The notes under the pieces were generated by a model that was given only the letters and a program-made list of their open reading frames with translations, was not told where the DNA came from and ran no database searches. Shown piece by piece: positions 1 through 6,670 of a stretch of DNA of 21,928 nt. How positions within the stretch are numbered: the first letter of the stretch is position 1; each line of letters begins with the position of its first letter. The stretch comes from Spirochaetia bacterium (GTDB taxonomy: Bacteria > Spirochaetota > Spirochaetia > Treponematales > Breznakiellaceae): the NCBI GenBank assembly GCA_025997655.1, contig BNUW01000024.1, forward strand, positions 1 to 21,928, written 5' to 3'. A program made the translations under genes and the position numbers.

Positions 1-195
1 TCCTATTCGAAAACCAGGACGCAGAAGGAACGAAGCCTCCTGAACAGCACTGCGGCTCCGGTGATACTGGTCAATGAAGTTGTAGACGACTGGGGAGATA
101 CGATAGAACGGCTTGCCGTAGGACTAACCGTAAACTTTACCCAAAACACGATGTTGGACCTGACGGCGGGCATCGCGCTCCGGGGACAGGTTTAA
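1..195 (+). CDS. C-terminal end of an outer-membrane-type protein (partial)
   Basis: Reading frame 1 is open from the window edge to a TAA at 193-195, giving 64 residues with no start in view. The last 30 residues alternate polar and hydrophobic residues (RLAVGLTVNFTQNTMLDL, then TAGIALRGQV), as in the closing strands of an outer-membrane beta-barrel. This is a composition argument only; no family was recognised. The frame overlaps the 3' end of the convergent minus-strand gene by 72 bp, so one of the two C-termini may be a read-through tail. It could instead be a chance open frame, since 64 codons is short. Confidence 0.4.
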   Translation, partial: SYSKTRTQKERSLLNSTAAPVILVNEVVDDWGDTIERLAVGLTVNFTQNTMLDLTAGIALRGQV

Positions 196-1224
196 ATTAA
201 TGCCTATACCAATATCGGGGGTAATGGCTAGTTTTGCCTGGCTGCTGACATATTGCTGGTTATAATCCGTTGTATCAGCCTGGGGTATCCGCATTAAATC
301 AAAGCCGATATCTGCTTTTGCTTTAATGCCAAGGGTAAACCGCGGGTTAAAATCTTTGCTGAAGAGGAATGCGGGGCTTCCGCCTAAACGGAGATCGGTT
401 ATCGTTGAAGTCACGTATGCGGGGGTTCCGTTTTGAAGTATCCTAACGCCGGCTTTATCATCATTGTTATAGAACCGCAGAGCGCCGTCCGCATTGATAT
501 CAAATCCTATCCGGGTTTTTTCCGAACGGCCGAAATCAAACCCAAGGGTGATTCCCGCTGAGGGTTCAATAAAATTCTCAAGTTTTACTATTGAATCATG
601 ATCGTCCTTCGAGCGGTAATTGTGGATATCAACCGCCCCTCGGATTACCGGTTTAATCCGGATAGGACCGGAGGGCAGATTAAAGCCCAGTTCAAAGGAA
701 GGTTTCATACTGCTTTCCTGTACACCGCCTTCCTGATTCAGATACAGGTCGGAAAACCCTACTTTAATCCCCACCTTCCCGACGCCAATCAGTACGCTCA
801 GGGTATTATCCCAGGGCACATCCGGGGGATCCAAACGCAGCGCGATGGCCGCGTCTATTGGATTGCCGTTATAACCGATGCCGAAATATACCTTTCCAAA
901 ATTCCCGCCAAAGCCGCCGCTGAGTATTCCTGATACGGTTTCGTCTTTTATGGTTTCGTAGATACCCGCATAGCCAAACCGTTTAGACTGCATACGGCTC
1001 CATTCCAGGGCCGACATAAACCAGTCCGTATCCGTGCTGATAGTCCCCATGGTGGTTTTTGAAAGACCGGATTGGAAAGTAAATGCCGGACGTAAACCGG
1101 GCCGGTTCAGATCCTCAAAGCTAATCTTCGGGTCAACCGTCTGGGCGCCTACCCGGAATGCCGGTACTATGGCTAATGCAAAACAGGCGAGTATCAATAC
1201 CCTGGTATTCGTAGCAATTTTCAT
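124..1224 (-). CDS. Predicted secreted beta-barrel outer-membrane protein
   Basis: The product is a 366-residue protein of unknown function. The ATG at 1224 is chosen over the upstream in-frame TTG at 1239 because AGAGG lies 6 nt before it. Residues 1-28 form a typical signal peptide (MKIATNTR, a hydrophobic run, then VGAQ). The mature part is rich in Gly and aromatic residues and has many short amphipathic strands separated by polar loops (for example FGIGYNGN, KVGIKVGFSD, TRIGFDINADG, FTLGIKAKADIGFDL). This fits a 12-16 strand beta-barrel in the outer membrane, possibly a porin-like or surface-exposed protein. The final 20 or so residues (SPERDARRQVQ...) do not look barrel-like and coincide with the overlap with the plus-strand frame at 124-195. 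It lies downstream of the large lipoprotein gene on the same strand, separated by 161 bp of hairpin-rich DNA, so it may be transcribed separately. Confidence 0.8.
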   Translation of the reverse strand: MKIATNTRVLILACFALAIVPAFRVGAQTVDPKISFEDLNRPGLRPAFTFQSGLSKTTMGTISTDTDWFMSALEWSRMQSKRFGYAGIYETIKDETVSGILSGGFGGNFGKVYFGIGYNGNPIDAAIALRLDPPDVPWDNTLSVLIGVGKVGIKVGFSDLYLNQEGGVQESSMKPSFELGFNLPSGPIRIKPVIRGAVDIHNYRSKDDHDSIVKLENFIEPSAGITLGFDFGRSEKTRIGFDINADGALRFYNNDDKAGVRILQNGTPAYVTSTITDLRLGGSPAFLFSKDFNPRFTLGIKAKADIGFDLMRIPQADTTDYNQQYVSSQAKLAITPDIGIGINLNLSPERDARRQVQHRVLGKVYG

Positions 1225-1347
1225 TAAAGCCTCTTTCAAAAAAGTAAGTTTCTTCTCTCCGTCTTACAAAACCGGCGGCGCTTACCATAACCCGGCCAAG
1301 ATGCACGGGCAAGGCGGTGGGGTTTTAGCCCTCCCGCCGCCCGCAGT

Positions 1348-1369
1348 GCCCGGCTATGGTGCGCCGGGC
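1348..1369. repeat. GC-rich perfect inverted repeat between two minus-strand genes
   Basis: GCCCGGC (1348-1354) pairs perfectly with GCCGGGC (1363-1369) around an 8-nt loop. A second weaker stem (GGCGG at 1313-1317 with CCGCC at 1334-1338) lies beside it. The pair sits just after the stop codon of the large lipoprotein gene, where a transcription terminator or an RNA-stabilising hairpin would be expected. No T-run follows on the minus strand, so intrinsic termination is not shown. Confidence 0.4.
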
Positions 1370-1385
1370 TGCACGTGGGTACTCA

Positions 1386-3872
1386 CTAGGGGGTCAAAGC
1401 AGTTGAAGCCGTAAGGGTCTGATCTATAGTACCAAAGGCCGTCAGTGATGAACCACTGGCTTTCAAGACATAGTTTTCGTCCTTAGTGAAAGTTGCCCCC
1501 CCTAGTACAACTGTCGGATCAATCGTTTTGTAAGTACTATCTGAAGTCGCTCCGGGGCCGGTGAACGCACCAATTTTGGCTCCCAAAGTTAACGCAAGTG
1601 TACCTTTGCCGCCGGTACCATAGCCGAGCAGGATGCCATCCGTAGCGTGGATACCGGTACCAAAAACTATTCTGCCAACGGCGTCAACGGCGAGTTTTGC
1701 TCCTATGGTTGCACCTGTAGCACTATCGCCGCGGAGGCTTATGGCAGCCTCGCCATTGGACAGGATGACTGGTTTGCGGTTTGCAGGGGCAGTGGCGTCG
1801 GAACCCGTGAAGGCGAAGACTGCTTTAGTGCCGCTGGCATGCGCTTGAGCCTGGAGGCTGAGCGCCTTGGTGTCTGTACCGAGGAACAGACCGGAACCAT
1901 CTACGGTGAGGGTAGCTGAGGCGCTATCGTTAACCGTAATCGTAGCAATGTTAAGATCAATTGTGATTGGTTTGGCATAGTCTTTTACCACCGCAAGGAA
2001 GGTATTGTCACCGTTGCCGATCTGTAGGATAGGAATGCTTGATGCGCTAGTTGGGACACCAGCCAACACTTTGCCCGTACCTTTCGTAACGATAGAGGCG
2101 CCGTCAGCCAAAGTGATGGTATTACCAGCACCTGGACCAGCAGCAACACCAGCAGCACGAAGCGTCGCTCTTCTGTCCACCGTAAGGACAGCGCCTTCTT
2201 TAATTGCTATTGTTTCGTTATCCTTAAGCTTCCACTCTTTTCCTTCACGTACCACGATAAGTCCCGATAACAGTGCGGGATCATGCGACAGTTCGTAGGC
2301 AAAATAAGTCGAACCAACCGCAGGAGTCGAGGCATAGCTACCTTTGATAGAAACCGTGCCGTCTAAGGGCAGCCGTATGATGCTTTCGGTATCGGTTTCC
2401 GTGCCGATGAATATAGTGTTAGCTGCAGGAGTACCACCCCAAATATGATTAGCAACTTTCAATACACCGCCGCCTTTGACGATCGTTTTCCCTGTTGTTA
2501 AGAAACTAAGTGCGACCGTATGGTTATCTGTATAGGAACCGCCGTTTTCAACGGTAATAGTCCCCATACCGTCGGCGGTCACCATATTATCAATAATAAG
2601 GTCTCCCCGTACAATAATATCGCCGTTGATCACGTTATTAGGATAAGTATCAGTAAGGGTTAAAGACACACCATGCGGAATAGTAAGGGTTTGTCCTCTC
2701 CCTAGCTCCAGTGGGTTGGGGTCTGATGAGCCACTACCAGTAATGGTAACTTTATAACCGTCGACTTTAATCTCATGGGCTGTTAAATTGCTCAGTTCGA
2801 CCAGCATAACCCCCATTTCATTGTTGGCAGGGACCAGGATAATCGGCACTGAACCCGTTATGGAAGGATAGTCCAGTAACTTCGCCGTAATGACCAGGCG
2901 CGTCGCTATTTCGTCCAGGGAAACCTTCAATTTACCAAAGGTATCTATGGTGGTATCGACCCTCAGGGAGATCTCTTCCCAGGTGGCGCCCTTCCGCTGG
3001 AAGCCCGCTACGGACCAGGATGCTGCATATACATCGTTGCCGAGCTTCGCCTCGAACAACTGTTCCCCGCCTACAACCATGTTTTCAATAACCACATCGG
3101 GCGCTTTTTCGGAAGGTTTAGCCGTAACCTCCAAGCCCGACGTCTTCACCGCAATATCCACAAAATCTGACTTCCCGGTCGTCACAGAGCTTGCGGTGAT
3201 GGTCAGCACCAGGTCTTGCTCGTCCGAGGCAACCCGCAATTCCACGTCCGTCCCGGTACCGTAGAGTTTGGTCTCCGCTTTCTTTACCGCGGCAATAGGG
3301 GACTTAACCTTCAGTTCCCAGGTTACCCCCTTTTCAGCATCAGGTCCCAGGGCCTTAATATGGGCCTCACCGTTCGGGACGATGGTTGTGTGACCGCCTA
3401 CTACAAAGAGGGTGAGGTTCTCCTCGCGCTCTTTAATTTCAACAATCAAACTACCCACTATGCTGATATTACTTATTAACTCTGCTTTAATTCTTACAGA
3501 CCTCGGCACTTCGTCCGAGGCAACCGTCAGTTTGCCGCCGCTGCCGATGGTGGTTTCATCCTTTAGCGAAGTAGCCGACGCTACCCATTCGTCGTTCGCA
3601 TTCTTCTCAACAGGCTCTATGGTCCAGTATACCCTATCCGCCAGTCCTGGATCCTTAAACTCCAGCACGTAGGTCTTGGTCTCGCCCGGGAAGAGGCTGT
3701 CGGAACCTTTAACCGTAATTCCATCATTCCCCTCCCCGCTGGGCGTCTCCCCGCTGCCCGTCTCCCCGCTGACCTTCTCCACAGGGCCAAATATCTCGCA
3801 ACCGACCAAGGCCCCGCCGGATATCAATGCGAGCGCAAATACCCCCGCTAAAAACATGTTGAATCCCTTCAT
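1386..3872 (-). CDS. Large surface-type lipoprotein with Ig-like repeats and a beta-rich C-terminus
   Basis: The 828-residue product is probably surface or periplasmic and membrane-anchored; its function is unknown. The ATG at 3872 is preferred to the in-frame ATG at 3926 because AGGAGG lies 9 nt upstream and it starts directly at a signal peptide (MKGFNMFLAG...) ending in lipobox ALVGC, with Cys25 as the lipidation site. Residues 35-48 are a short SGET/GSGE linker encoded by three copies of a 15-bp repeat near 3731-3771. Residues 51-348 hold three ~98-residue degenerate repeats, each with a Trp strand (VYWTIEP, VTWELK, ASWSVAG) followed by a KLxVxxDE-type strand (GGKLTVASDE, VELRVASDE, GKLKVSLDE), resembling bacterial Ig-like domains. 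The rest is Gly/Thr/Val-rich and strand-like (GDIIVRGDLIID, TITVENGGSY), suggesting a beta-helix or adhesin-like stalk. A promoter lies at 4028-4056. Confidence 0.85.
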   Translation of the reverse strand: MKGFNMFLAGVFALALISGGALVGCEIFGPVEKVSGETGSGETPSGEGNDGITVKGSDSLFPGETKTYVLEFKDPGLADRVYWTIEPVEKNANDEWVASATSLKDETTIGSGGKLTVASDEVPRSVRIKAELISNISIVGSLIVEIKEREENLTLFVVGGHTTIVPNGEAHIKALGPDAEKGVTWELKVKSPIAAVKKAETKLYGTGTDVELRVASDEQDLVLTITASSVTTGKSDFVDIAVKTSGLEVTAKPSEKAPDVVIENMVVGGEQLFEAKLGNDVYAASWSVAGFQRKGATWEEISLRVDTTIDTFGKLKVSLDEIATRLVITAKLLDYPSITGSVPIILVPANNEMGVMLVELSNLTAHEIKVDGYKVTITGSGSSDPNPLELGRGQTLTIPHGVSLTLTDTYPNNVINGDIIVRGDLIIDNMVTADGMGTITVENGGSYTDNHTVALSFLTTGKTIVKGGGVLKVANHIWGGTPAANTIFIGTETDTESIIRLPLDGTVSIKGSYASTPAVGSTYFAYELSHDPALLSGLIVVREGKEWKLKDNETIAIKEGAVLTVDRRATLRAAGVAAGPGAGNTITLADGASIVTKGTGKVLAGVPTSASSIPILQIGNGDNTFLAVVKDYAKPITIDLNIATITVNDSASATLTVDGSGLFLGTDTKALSLQAQAHASGTKAVFAFTGSDATAPANRKPVILSNGEAAISLRGDSATGATIGAKLAVDAVGRIVFGTGIHATDGILLGYGTGGKGTLALTLGAKIGAFTGPGATSDSTYKTIDPTVVLGGATFTKDENYVLKASGSSLTAFGTIDQTLTASTALTP

Positions 3873-4027
3873 ACTAAATAACCTCCTGAATTCATCAAGC
3901 GGGGCAACATCCCGCACAAATACCATTTTTTCTACGTTTAGGCGCCCAACTTGGCACGGTATATGCTATATTCTGATCTACAAATAATCATACTATAGTA
4001 CACACCATTATCGGCCTATATCGCTAA

Positions 4028-4056
4028 ATCTTAATAGGGATTTGTCTTTGTGTCAA
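4028..4056 (-). promoter_or_regulatory. Sigma70-type promoter for the large lipoprotein gene
   Basis: On the minus strand a perfect -35 box TTGACA (4056-4051) is separated by 17 nt from TAAGAT (4033-4028), which matches 4 of 6 bases of the -10 consensus. Transcription would start near 4021, leaving a leader of about 150 nt before the ATG at 3872. The perfect -35 box and ideal spacing make this the best promoter match in the window. Confidence 0.6.
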
Positions 4057-4095
4057 GTAAAAAGAAAACAGTAATAAGGAATTCCAAATTTAACC

Positions 4096-4122
4096 ACTTT
4101 TCCACCTAAAGAGTGGAAAAGT
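4096..4122. repeat. Perfect 10-bp inverted repeat
   Basis: ACTTTTCCAC (4096-4105) and GTGGAAAAGT (4113-4122) are perfect inverted repeats around a 7-nt spacer. They lie about 40 bp upstream of the -35 box of the lipoprotein promoter. The symmetry and place fit an operator for a dimeric regulator; a hairpin in RNA is the alternative. No T-run follows directly on either strand, which argues against an intrinsic terminator. Confidence 0.45.
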
Positions 4123-4383
4123 CGACCACACGGACAACGCGGACAAAGACGATAGAAATAAAGGCAGTACCGGATTCACCGGCAAGCCTAGGCAGCAACC
4201 GGGCCTAAATTGGGTTTTCTGGTAAATTTTTGTGCGTTCCCAAAGGCGGAAATCATAAGGATAGTCCGTTAGTCTGTCGGTGAGGCTCCCCCGCGGGAGC
4301 GGGTTCTTGTGTGGTCGGTGGTTTTCGTCCTCCCGGGCGGCGCCAATGATGAGGTAAGGGCCATTTTTCTAAAGTAAAGGGAG

Positions 4384-4408
4384 AAAAAAAGCGCCCAGCG
4401 CCTTTTTT
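4384..4408 (+). terminator. Terminator-like hairpin before the small-gene duplication
   Basis: AAAAAAAGCGC, then CCA, then GCGCCTTTTTT forms a GC stem continued by A-T pairs (one A/C mismatch) and ends in six T on the plus strand. Read on the minus strand it also ends in a T-run, so it could act in both directions. No plus-strand gene was found upstream for it to terminate, so its function is inferred from shape alone. Confidence 0.4.
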
Positions 4409-4409
4409 G

Positions 4410-4418
4410 TGGTATACT
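4410..4418 (+). promoter_or_regulatory. Extended -10 promoter, copy 1
   Basis: TGGTATACT is an extended -10 element (TGn followed by TATACT, 5 of 6 consensus bases). It lies 27 bp before the first small-protein ATG and ahead of a GGAGG ribosome-binding site at 4435-4439. No -35 match is visible, as is usual for extended -10 promoters. The same motif begins the second copy of the duplication. Confidence 0.5.
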
Positions 4419-4445
4419 ATATAAAGAGCGTAATGGAGGCGCATT

Positions 4446-4739
4446 ATGATGGAAAACCTTGGTATTATGTGCGGTGTCATTCTGGGCCTCTTCGGGTCTG
4501 TTTTCTCGGTTGTCCAGTTTTTTTCCCAGCGGCAACAAGCCGCAAAGGACAGGGAGCTAGCCGCAAAGGAAGCTGCAAAGGAAGCTGCAAGGCAGGAACT
4601 GAGAGACCGTTTGACTATTCTTATGCAGGTGATTATTGATAAAGACATACCCCGTGAATCCCGCCAGCCCTTTTATGACGAGTATATAGCCAAGGGCGGC
4701 AATGGGACGGTTCTCAAATTCTGGCTGGAAAACAAGTAA
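4446..4739 (+). CDS. Small membrane-anchored coiled-coil protein, copy 1
   Basis: The product has 97 residues and no recognised family. GGAGG at 4435-4439 lies 6 nt before the ATG. Residues 5-27 form one hydrophobic segment (LGIMCGVILGLFGSVFSVVQFF), probably a membrane anchor. Residues 28-55 are Ala/Lys/Glu/Gln-rich with AAKE/AAKD repeats and should form a charged helix or coiled coil. Residues 60-97 are a compact conserved tail (IIDKDIPRESRQPFYDEYIA..., ending KFWLENK) that may be a small soluble domain. It has its own extended -10 promoter and is the first of a nearly identical tandem pair just upstream of the toxin-antitoxin array. The topology recalls small phage or accessory membrane proteins, but nothing specific can be assigned. 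Confidence 0.7.
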   Translation: MMENLGIMCGVILGLFGSVFSVVQFFSQRQQAAKDRELAAKEAAKEAARQELRDRLTILMQVIIDKDIPRESRQPFYDEYIAKGGNGTVLKFWLENK

Positions 4740-4767
4740 CGGCGTCAGCACATCGGCTCCGGGGATG

Positions 4768-4776
4768 TGGTATACT
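4768..4776 (+). promoter_or_regulatory. Extended -10 promoter, copy 2
   Basis: TGGTATACT recurs exactly 358 bp after the first copy. The sequence upstream of it differs completely from copy 1, while everything from the -10 element downstream is conserved. The duplicated unit therefore carries its promoter but no -35 region. Confidence 0.5.
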
Positions 4777-4803
4777 ATATAAAGAGCGTAATGGAGGCGC
4801 ATT

Positions 4804-5118
4804 ATGATGGAAAACCTTGGTATTATGTGCGGTGTCATCCTGGGCCTCTTCGGGTCTGTTTTCTCGGTTGTCCAGTTTTTTTCCCAGCGGCAACAGGCCG
4901 CAAAGGACAGGGAGCTAGCCGCAAAGGAAGCTGCAAAGGACAGGGAACTAGCCGCAAAGGAAGCTGCAAGGCAGGAACTGAGAGACCGTTTGACTTTTCT
5001 TATGCAGGTGATTATTGATAAAGACATACCCCGTGAATCCCGCCAGCCCTTTTATGACGAGTATATAGCCAAGGGCGGCAATGGGACGGTTCTCAAATTC
5101 TGGCTGGAAAATAAGTAA
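4804..5118 (+). CDS. Small membrane-anchored coiled-coil protein, copy 2
   Basis: This 104-residue paralogue is almost identical to the preceding gene. It differs by a 7-residue insertion (a second AAKDREL heptad) in the charged helix and one visible substitution (TILMQ to TFLMQ). The extra heptad preserves the helical register, consistent with a coiled coil that tolerates whole-heptad changes. The same promoter and GGAGG site precede it. Its stop codon is only about 35 bp from the start of homology to a truncated toxin gene, so the duplication end and the array end nearly coincide. The function is unknown. Confidence 0.7.
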   Translation: MMENLGIMCGVILGLFGSVFSVVQFFSQRQQAAKDRELAAKEAAKDRELAAKEAARQELRDRLTFLMQVIIDKDIPRESRQPFYDEYIAKGGNGTVLKFWLENK

Positions 5119-5154
5119 CGGCATCAGCACATCGGCGTCGGGAACGAATCCTGG

Positions 5155-5358
5155 GTTGCCCGGTCCGGGGGTGGTAAACGAAGAGGATATAGGTTTATAC
5201 TATTTTTTAGGAAAGGGGAGCGGTTGTTTTTTGACTATGCCTACCCCGAAAAGGAATTAAGGGATTTCAAGAACGTTGCAAAAATGTATTTTGAACTTGC
5301 CGACGATAGAATAAAAGCCCTTGTAAAGGAAGGGCGGCTAAAGGAGATAACGCCATAA
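5155..5358 (+). pseudogene. 5'-truncated HigB/RelE-type toxin remnant (unit 0)
   Basis: The frame from 5155 to the TAA at 5356-5358 encodes VARSGGGKRRGYRFILFFRK and then a toxin C-terminus ending GRLKEITP. This aligns with residues 48 onward of the intact toxins downstream, but the first ~47 codons are absent and no in-frame start exists before the core motif. The join to unrelated sequence is at about 5153. The C-terminal half is clearly more diverged from the other units and lacks a few residues around the NIDNDEL segment. The stop overlaps the antitoxin ATG (TAATG). It should be non-functional as a toxin. Confidence 0.8.
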
Positions 5359-5561
5359 TGAAAAAGTACAAAAGCCCGGCATTTAAGCATATCCACGAAA
5401 CGGCTTTAGACTTCTACAAAGACGGCCTTATAAGCGCCGCCGAAATGCGGGAATTTGACGAGGACTGCCTTGTACCAAAGGCTGATACTTCCACGCCCTC
5501 TGCCGGGGACCGGTCCCCCATGGTCGCCGCCGGTTCCACTCCCCATGAACCCTTAGTTTAA
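5358..5561 (+). CDS. HTH-less HigA-type antitoxin, unit 0
   Basis: This 67-residue protein opens with MKKYKSPAFKHIHETALDFY and continues to MREFDEDCL, the characteristic N-terminal segment of HigA-type XRE antitoxins encoded beside PF06296 toxins (known family pattern: MKYKS..., IHE, MREFDE.CL). In that family an XRE helix-turn-helix of ~55-60 residues normally follows. Here it is replaced by a Pro/Ser/Ala-rich tail ending GSTPHEPLV. The protein may bind toxin but should not bind DNA through an HTH. The start overlaps the stop of the toxin remnant, and AAGGAG lies upstream. It is the antitoxin of a unit whose toxin is dead. Confidence 0.7.
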   Translation: MKKYKSPAFKHIHETALDFYKDGLISAAEMREFDEDCLVPKADTSTPSAGDRSPMVAAGSTPHEPLV

Positions 5562-5605
5562 TAACCCACTAAAGCAAAATCCCCCGTCCCACCCTATAAG
5601 GCTTA

Positions 5606-5630
5606 TTCCGCCGGAAATTTAATTCCGGAA
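5606..5630. promoter_or_regulatory. Twin-palindrome operator candidate, spacer 1
   Basis: Two palindromes lie side by side: TTCCGCCGGAA (5606-5616) and TTCCGGAA (5623-5630). They follow TATAAG (5595-5600), a possible -10 whose start site would fall inside the first palindrome, and precede the toxin ATG at 5652. Toxin-antitoxin operons are commonly autorepressed from such sites. No good -35 box was seen. Confidence 0.5.
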
Positions 5631-5651
5631 GGTTGTAAAGAAAAGGGAACT

Positions 5652-6029
5652 ATGCGTATATTTAAGACAAAGCGGTTTGACCGGCTTTCCGATAAAGCGG
5701 GGATCACCGATGCGGATCTGACTAACGCCGCCCGGGAAGTGGACCGGGGGAAGTACGAGGCCGATTTAGGCAGTGAAGTCTTTAAGAAACGGGTTGCCCG
5801 GTCCGGGGCTGGTAAAAAGGGCGGGTATCGGGTTATTCTGTTTTTCCGTAAGGATGAACGGCTATTTTTTGAGTATGTTTTTGCCAAGTCAAGCCGGGCA
5901 AATATAGATAATGATGAATTAAAATGGCACAAGCAGGTTGCCAAGGAATATCTTGAATATACCGATAAGGAACTGGAAGCCCGTCTAAAAGAAGGGTGGA
6001 TTATAGAGGTAAAGCATGAGGAAGTATAA
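5652..6029 (+). CDS. HigB/RelE-family toxin, unit 1
   Basis: The 125-residue protein matches the RelE-like HigB toxin pattern (PF06296): N-terminal MRIFKTKRFDRL, then EADLGSEVFKKRVARSGAGK, KKGGYRVILFFRKDERLFF, an FAKS segment and a C-terminal helix KQVAKEYLEYTDKELEARL. Family toxins are ribosome-dependent mRNA endonucleases acting in the cytoplasm. The conserved Arg/Lys cluster around residues 45-60 (RVARSGAGKKGGYR) is intact, as is the length (usual range 105-125). AAGGGA sits 5 nt before the ATG. The antitoxin start overlaps its 3' end by 14 nt, so the pair is translationally coupled in the toxin-first order typical of higBA. A twin palindrome lies just upstream. Confidence 0.8.
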   Translation: MRIFKTKRFDRLSDKAGITDADLTNAAREVDRGKYEADLGSEVFKKRVARSGAGKKGGYRVILFFRKDERLFFEYVFAKSSRANIDNDELKWHKQVAKEYLEYTDKELEARLKEGWIIEVKHEEV

Positions 6030-6222
6030 AAGCGCTGGATTTAAGCACCTCCACGGGGAGATGAAAGACCTTTACGAGCGGGGAGATATAACCGCCGAAA
6101 AATTGAGGGAATTTGAACAGGACTGTTTCAAGCCCGCTGCCGATACCTCCCCGAACCTCAGGGGCGCCGCGTCAAATAAAACAACGCCGGCCGATGGCAT
6201 AGTGCATTTCCAAACCGACTAA
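6016..6222 (+). CDS. HTH-less HigA-type antitoxin, unit 1
   Basis: The 68-residue product begins MRKYKSAGFKHLHGEMKDLY and carries the LREFEQDCF motif, matching the N-terminal segment of HigA-type antitoxins. The expected DNA-binding domain is absent, replaced by a tail (KPAADTSPNLRGAAS, ending DGIVHFQTD) unlike that of unit 0. Its start lies inside the toxin gene, which points to coupled translation. It is the presumed partner of the intact unit 1 toxin. Whether this short form neutralises the toxin cannot be judged from sequence. Confidence 0.7.
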   Translation: MRKYKSAGFKHLHGEMKDLYERGDITAEKLREFEQDCFKPAADTSPNLRGAASNKTTPADGIVHFQTD

Positions 6223-6255
6223 AGCAAAATCCCTCTTTCCACCCTATAAGGCTTA

Positions 6256-6280
6256 TTCCGCCGGAAATTTAATTCCGGAA
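6256..6280. promoter_or_regulatory. Twin-palindrome operator candidate, spacer 2
   Basis: TTCCGCCGGAA (6256-6266) and TTCCGGAA (6273-6280) are identical to spacer 1 with the same 6-bp gap, again preceded by CTATAAG. The site lies just upstream of the unit 2 toxin at 6302. It stays unchanged although the neighbouring toxins differ at roughly a third of residues. Confidence 0.5.
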
Positions 6281-6301
6281 CGTTGTAACAGAAAGGGAAT
6301 T

Positions 6302-6670
6302 ATGCGTATATTTAAGACAAAGACATCCGGACGGGACTTAAAAAAGGCGAGCCTTACCGATGCAGAGCTGATTGGCGCCGCAGAGGAAGTAAACCGGGGA
6401 GAGTACGAGGCCGACCTGGGCGGAGATGTATTCAAGAAGCGGGTTGCCCGGTCCGGGGCTGGAAAGTCTGGCGGGTTTCGGGTTATTCTATTTTTTCGTA
6501 AGGATGAGCGGTTATTTTTCGGCTATGTTTTTGCTAAGTCGAACCTGGCAAACATAGCGGATGATAGACTAAAGTGGTTCAGGAAGGTTGCCAAGGAATA
6601 TCTTGAATATACCGATAAGGAACTGGAAGCCCGCATAAAAGAAGGCTGGATAGAGGAGATAGTACCATGA
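6302..6670 (+). CDS. HigB/RelE-family toxin, unit 2
   Basis: The 122-residue toxin is homologous to unit 1 over its whole length. It keeps the EADLGGDVFKKRVARSGAGK core, the GGFRVILFFRKDERLFF strand pair and the C-terminal helix (EYLEYTDKELEARIKEGW). The N-terminal helix (TSGRDLKKASLTDAELIGAA) and the FAKS region differ from unit 1, so the pair has diverged rather than being fresh copies. The predicted role is mRNA cleavage on the ribosome. AAGGGA precedes the ATG and the stop overlaps the antitoxin start as ATGA. Confidence 0.8.
   Translation: MRIFKTKTSGRDLKKASLTDAELIGAAEEVNRGEYEADLGGDVFKKRVARSGAGKSGGFRVILFFRKDERLFFGYVFAKSNLANIADDRLKWFRKVAKEYLEYTDKELEARIKEGWIEEIVP

Larger units (their letters stand above)
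3873..4445. other. Gene-free region between divergent genes
   Basis: No convincing gene was found here on either strand; the short minus-strand frames near 4253-4648 look like low-complexity antisense shadows. The lipoprotein-proximal 150 bp is AT-rich and carries the minus-strand promoter and its leader. The middle holds a perfect 10-bp inverted repeat (4096-4122) and a 6-bp GC-rich hairpin (GCTCCC 4285-4290 with GGGAGC 4295-4300). The right end holds a terminator-like hairpin (4384-4408) directly before the promoter of the first duplicated small gene. About 4130-4380 is otherwise unexplained and could include decayed sequence. Confidence 0.6.
4408..5136 (+). repeat. Two-copy tandem duplication, 358-bp period, each with promoter and gene
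   Basis: Copy 1 spans about 4408-4756 and copy 2 about 4766-5136. The shared unit runs from the -10 promoter through the ribosome-binding site and the whole gene to a common downstream tail (CAGCACATCGG). The copies differ by only about half a dozen substitutions plus a 21-bp in-frame insertion in copy 2, so the duplication is recent. No target-site duplications or terminal inverted repeats were seen, favouring unequal recombination over transposition. Confidence 0.85.

Noticed and set aside
1349..1358. 10-mer CCCGGCTATG shared in inverted orientation with 16939-16948, suggesting one repeat family in both GC-rich gaps
   Set aside because: The match does not extend beyond ten bases, which is within chance expectation.
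4019..4031. 13-mer TATATCGCTAAAT shared with the intergenic region near 17093-17105
   Set aside because: A few shared 13-mers are expected by chance in a window of this size, and the flanks do not match.
4160..4230. Possible c-di-GMP-I type riboswitch, from a GGCAAGCC ... GCAACCGGGCCTAAA stretch
   Set aside because: The first stem would have only a 2-nt loop, no GNRA tetraloop and receptor can be placed, and the nearest plus-strand gene has its own promoter downstream. The resemblance is too weak to call.
4557..5027. Minus-strand open frame of 156 codons across the small-gene duplication
   Set aside because: It is antisense to the duplicated coiled-coil genes, is rich in low-complexity Ala/Ser/Phe runs created by the AAKE repeats, and lacks a ribosome-binding site.
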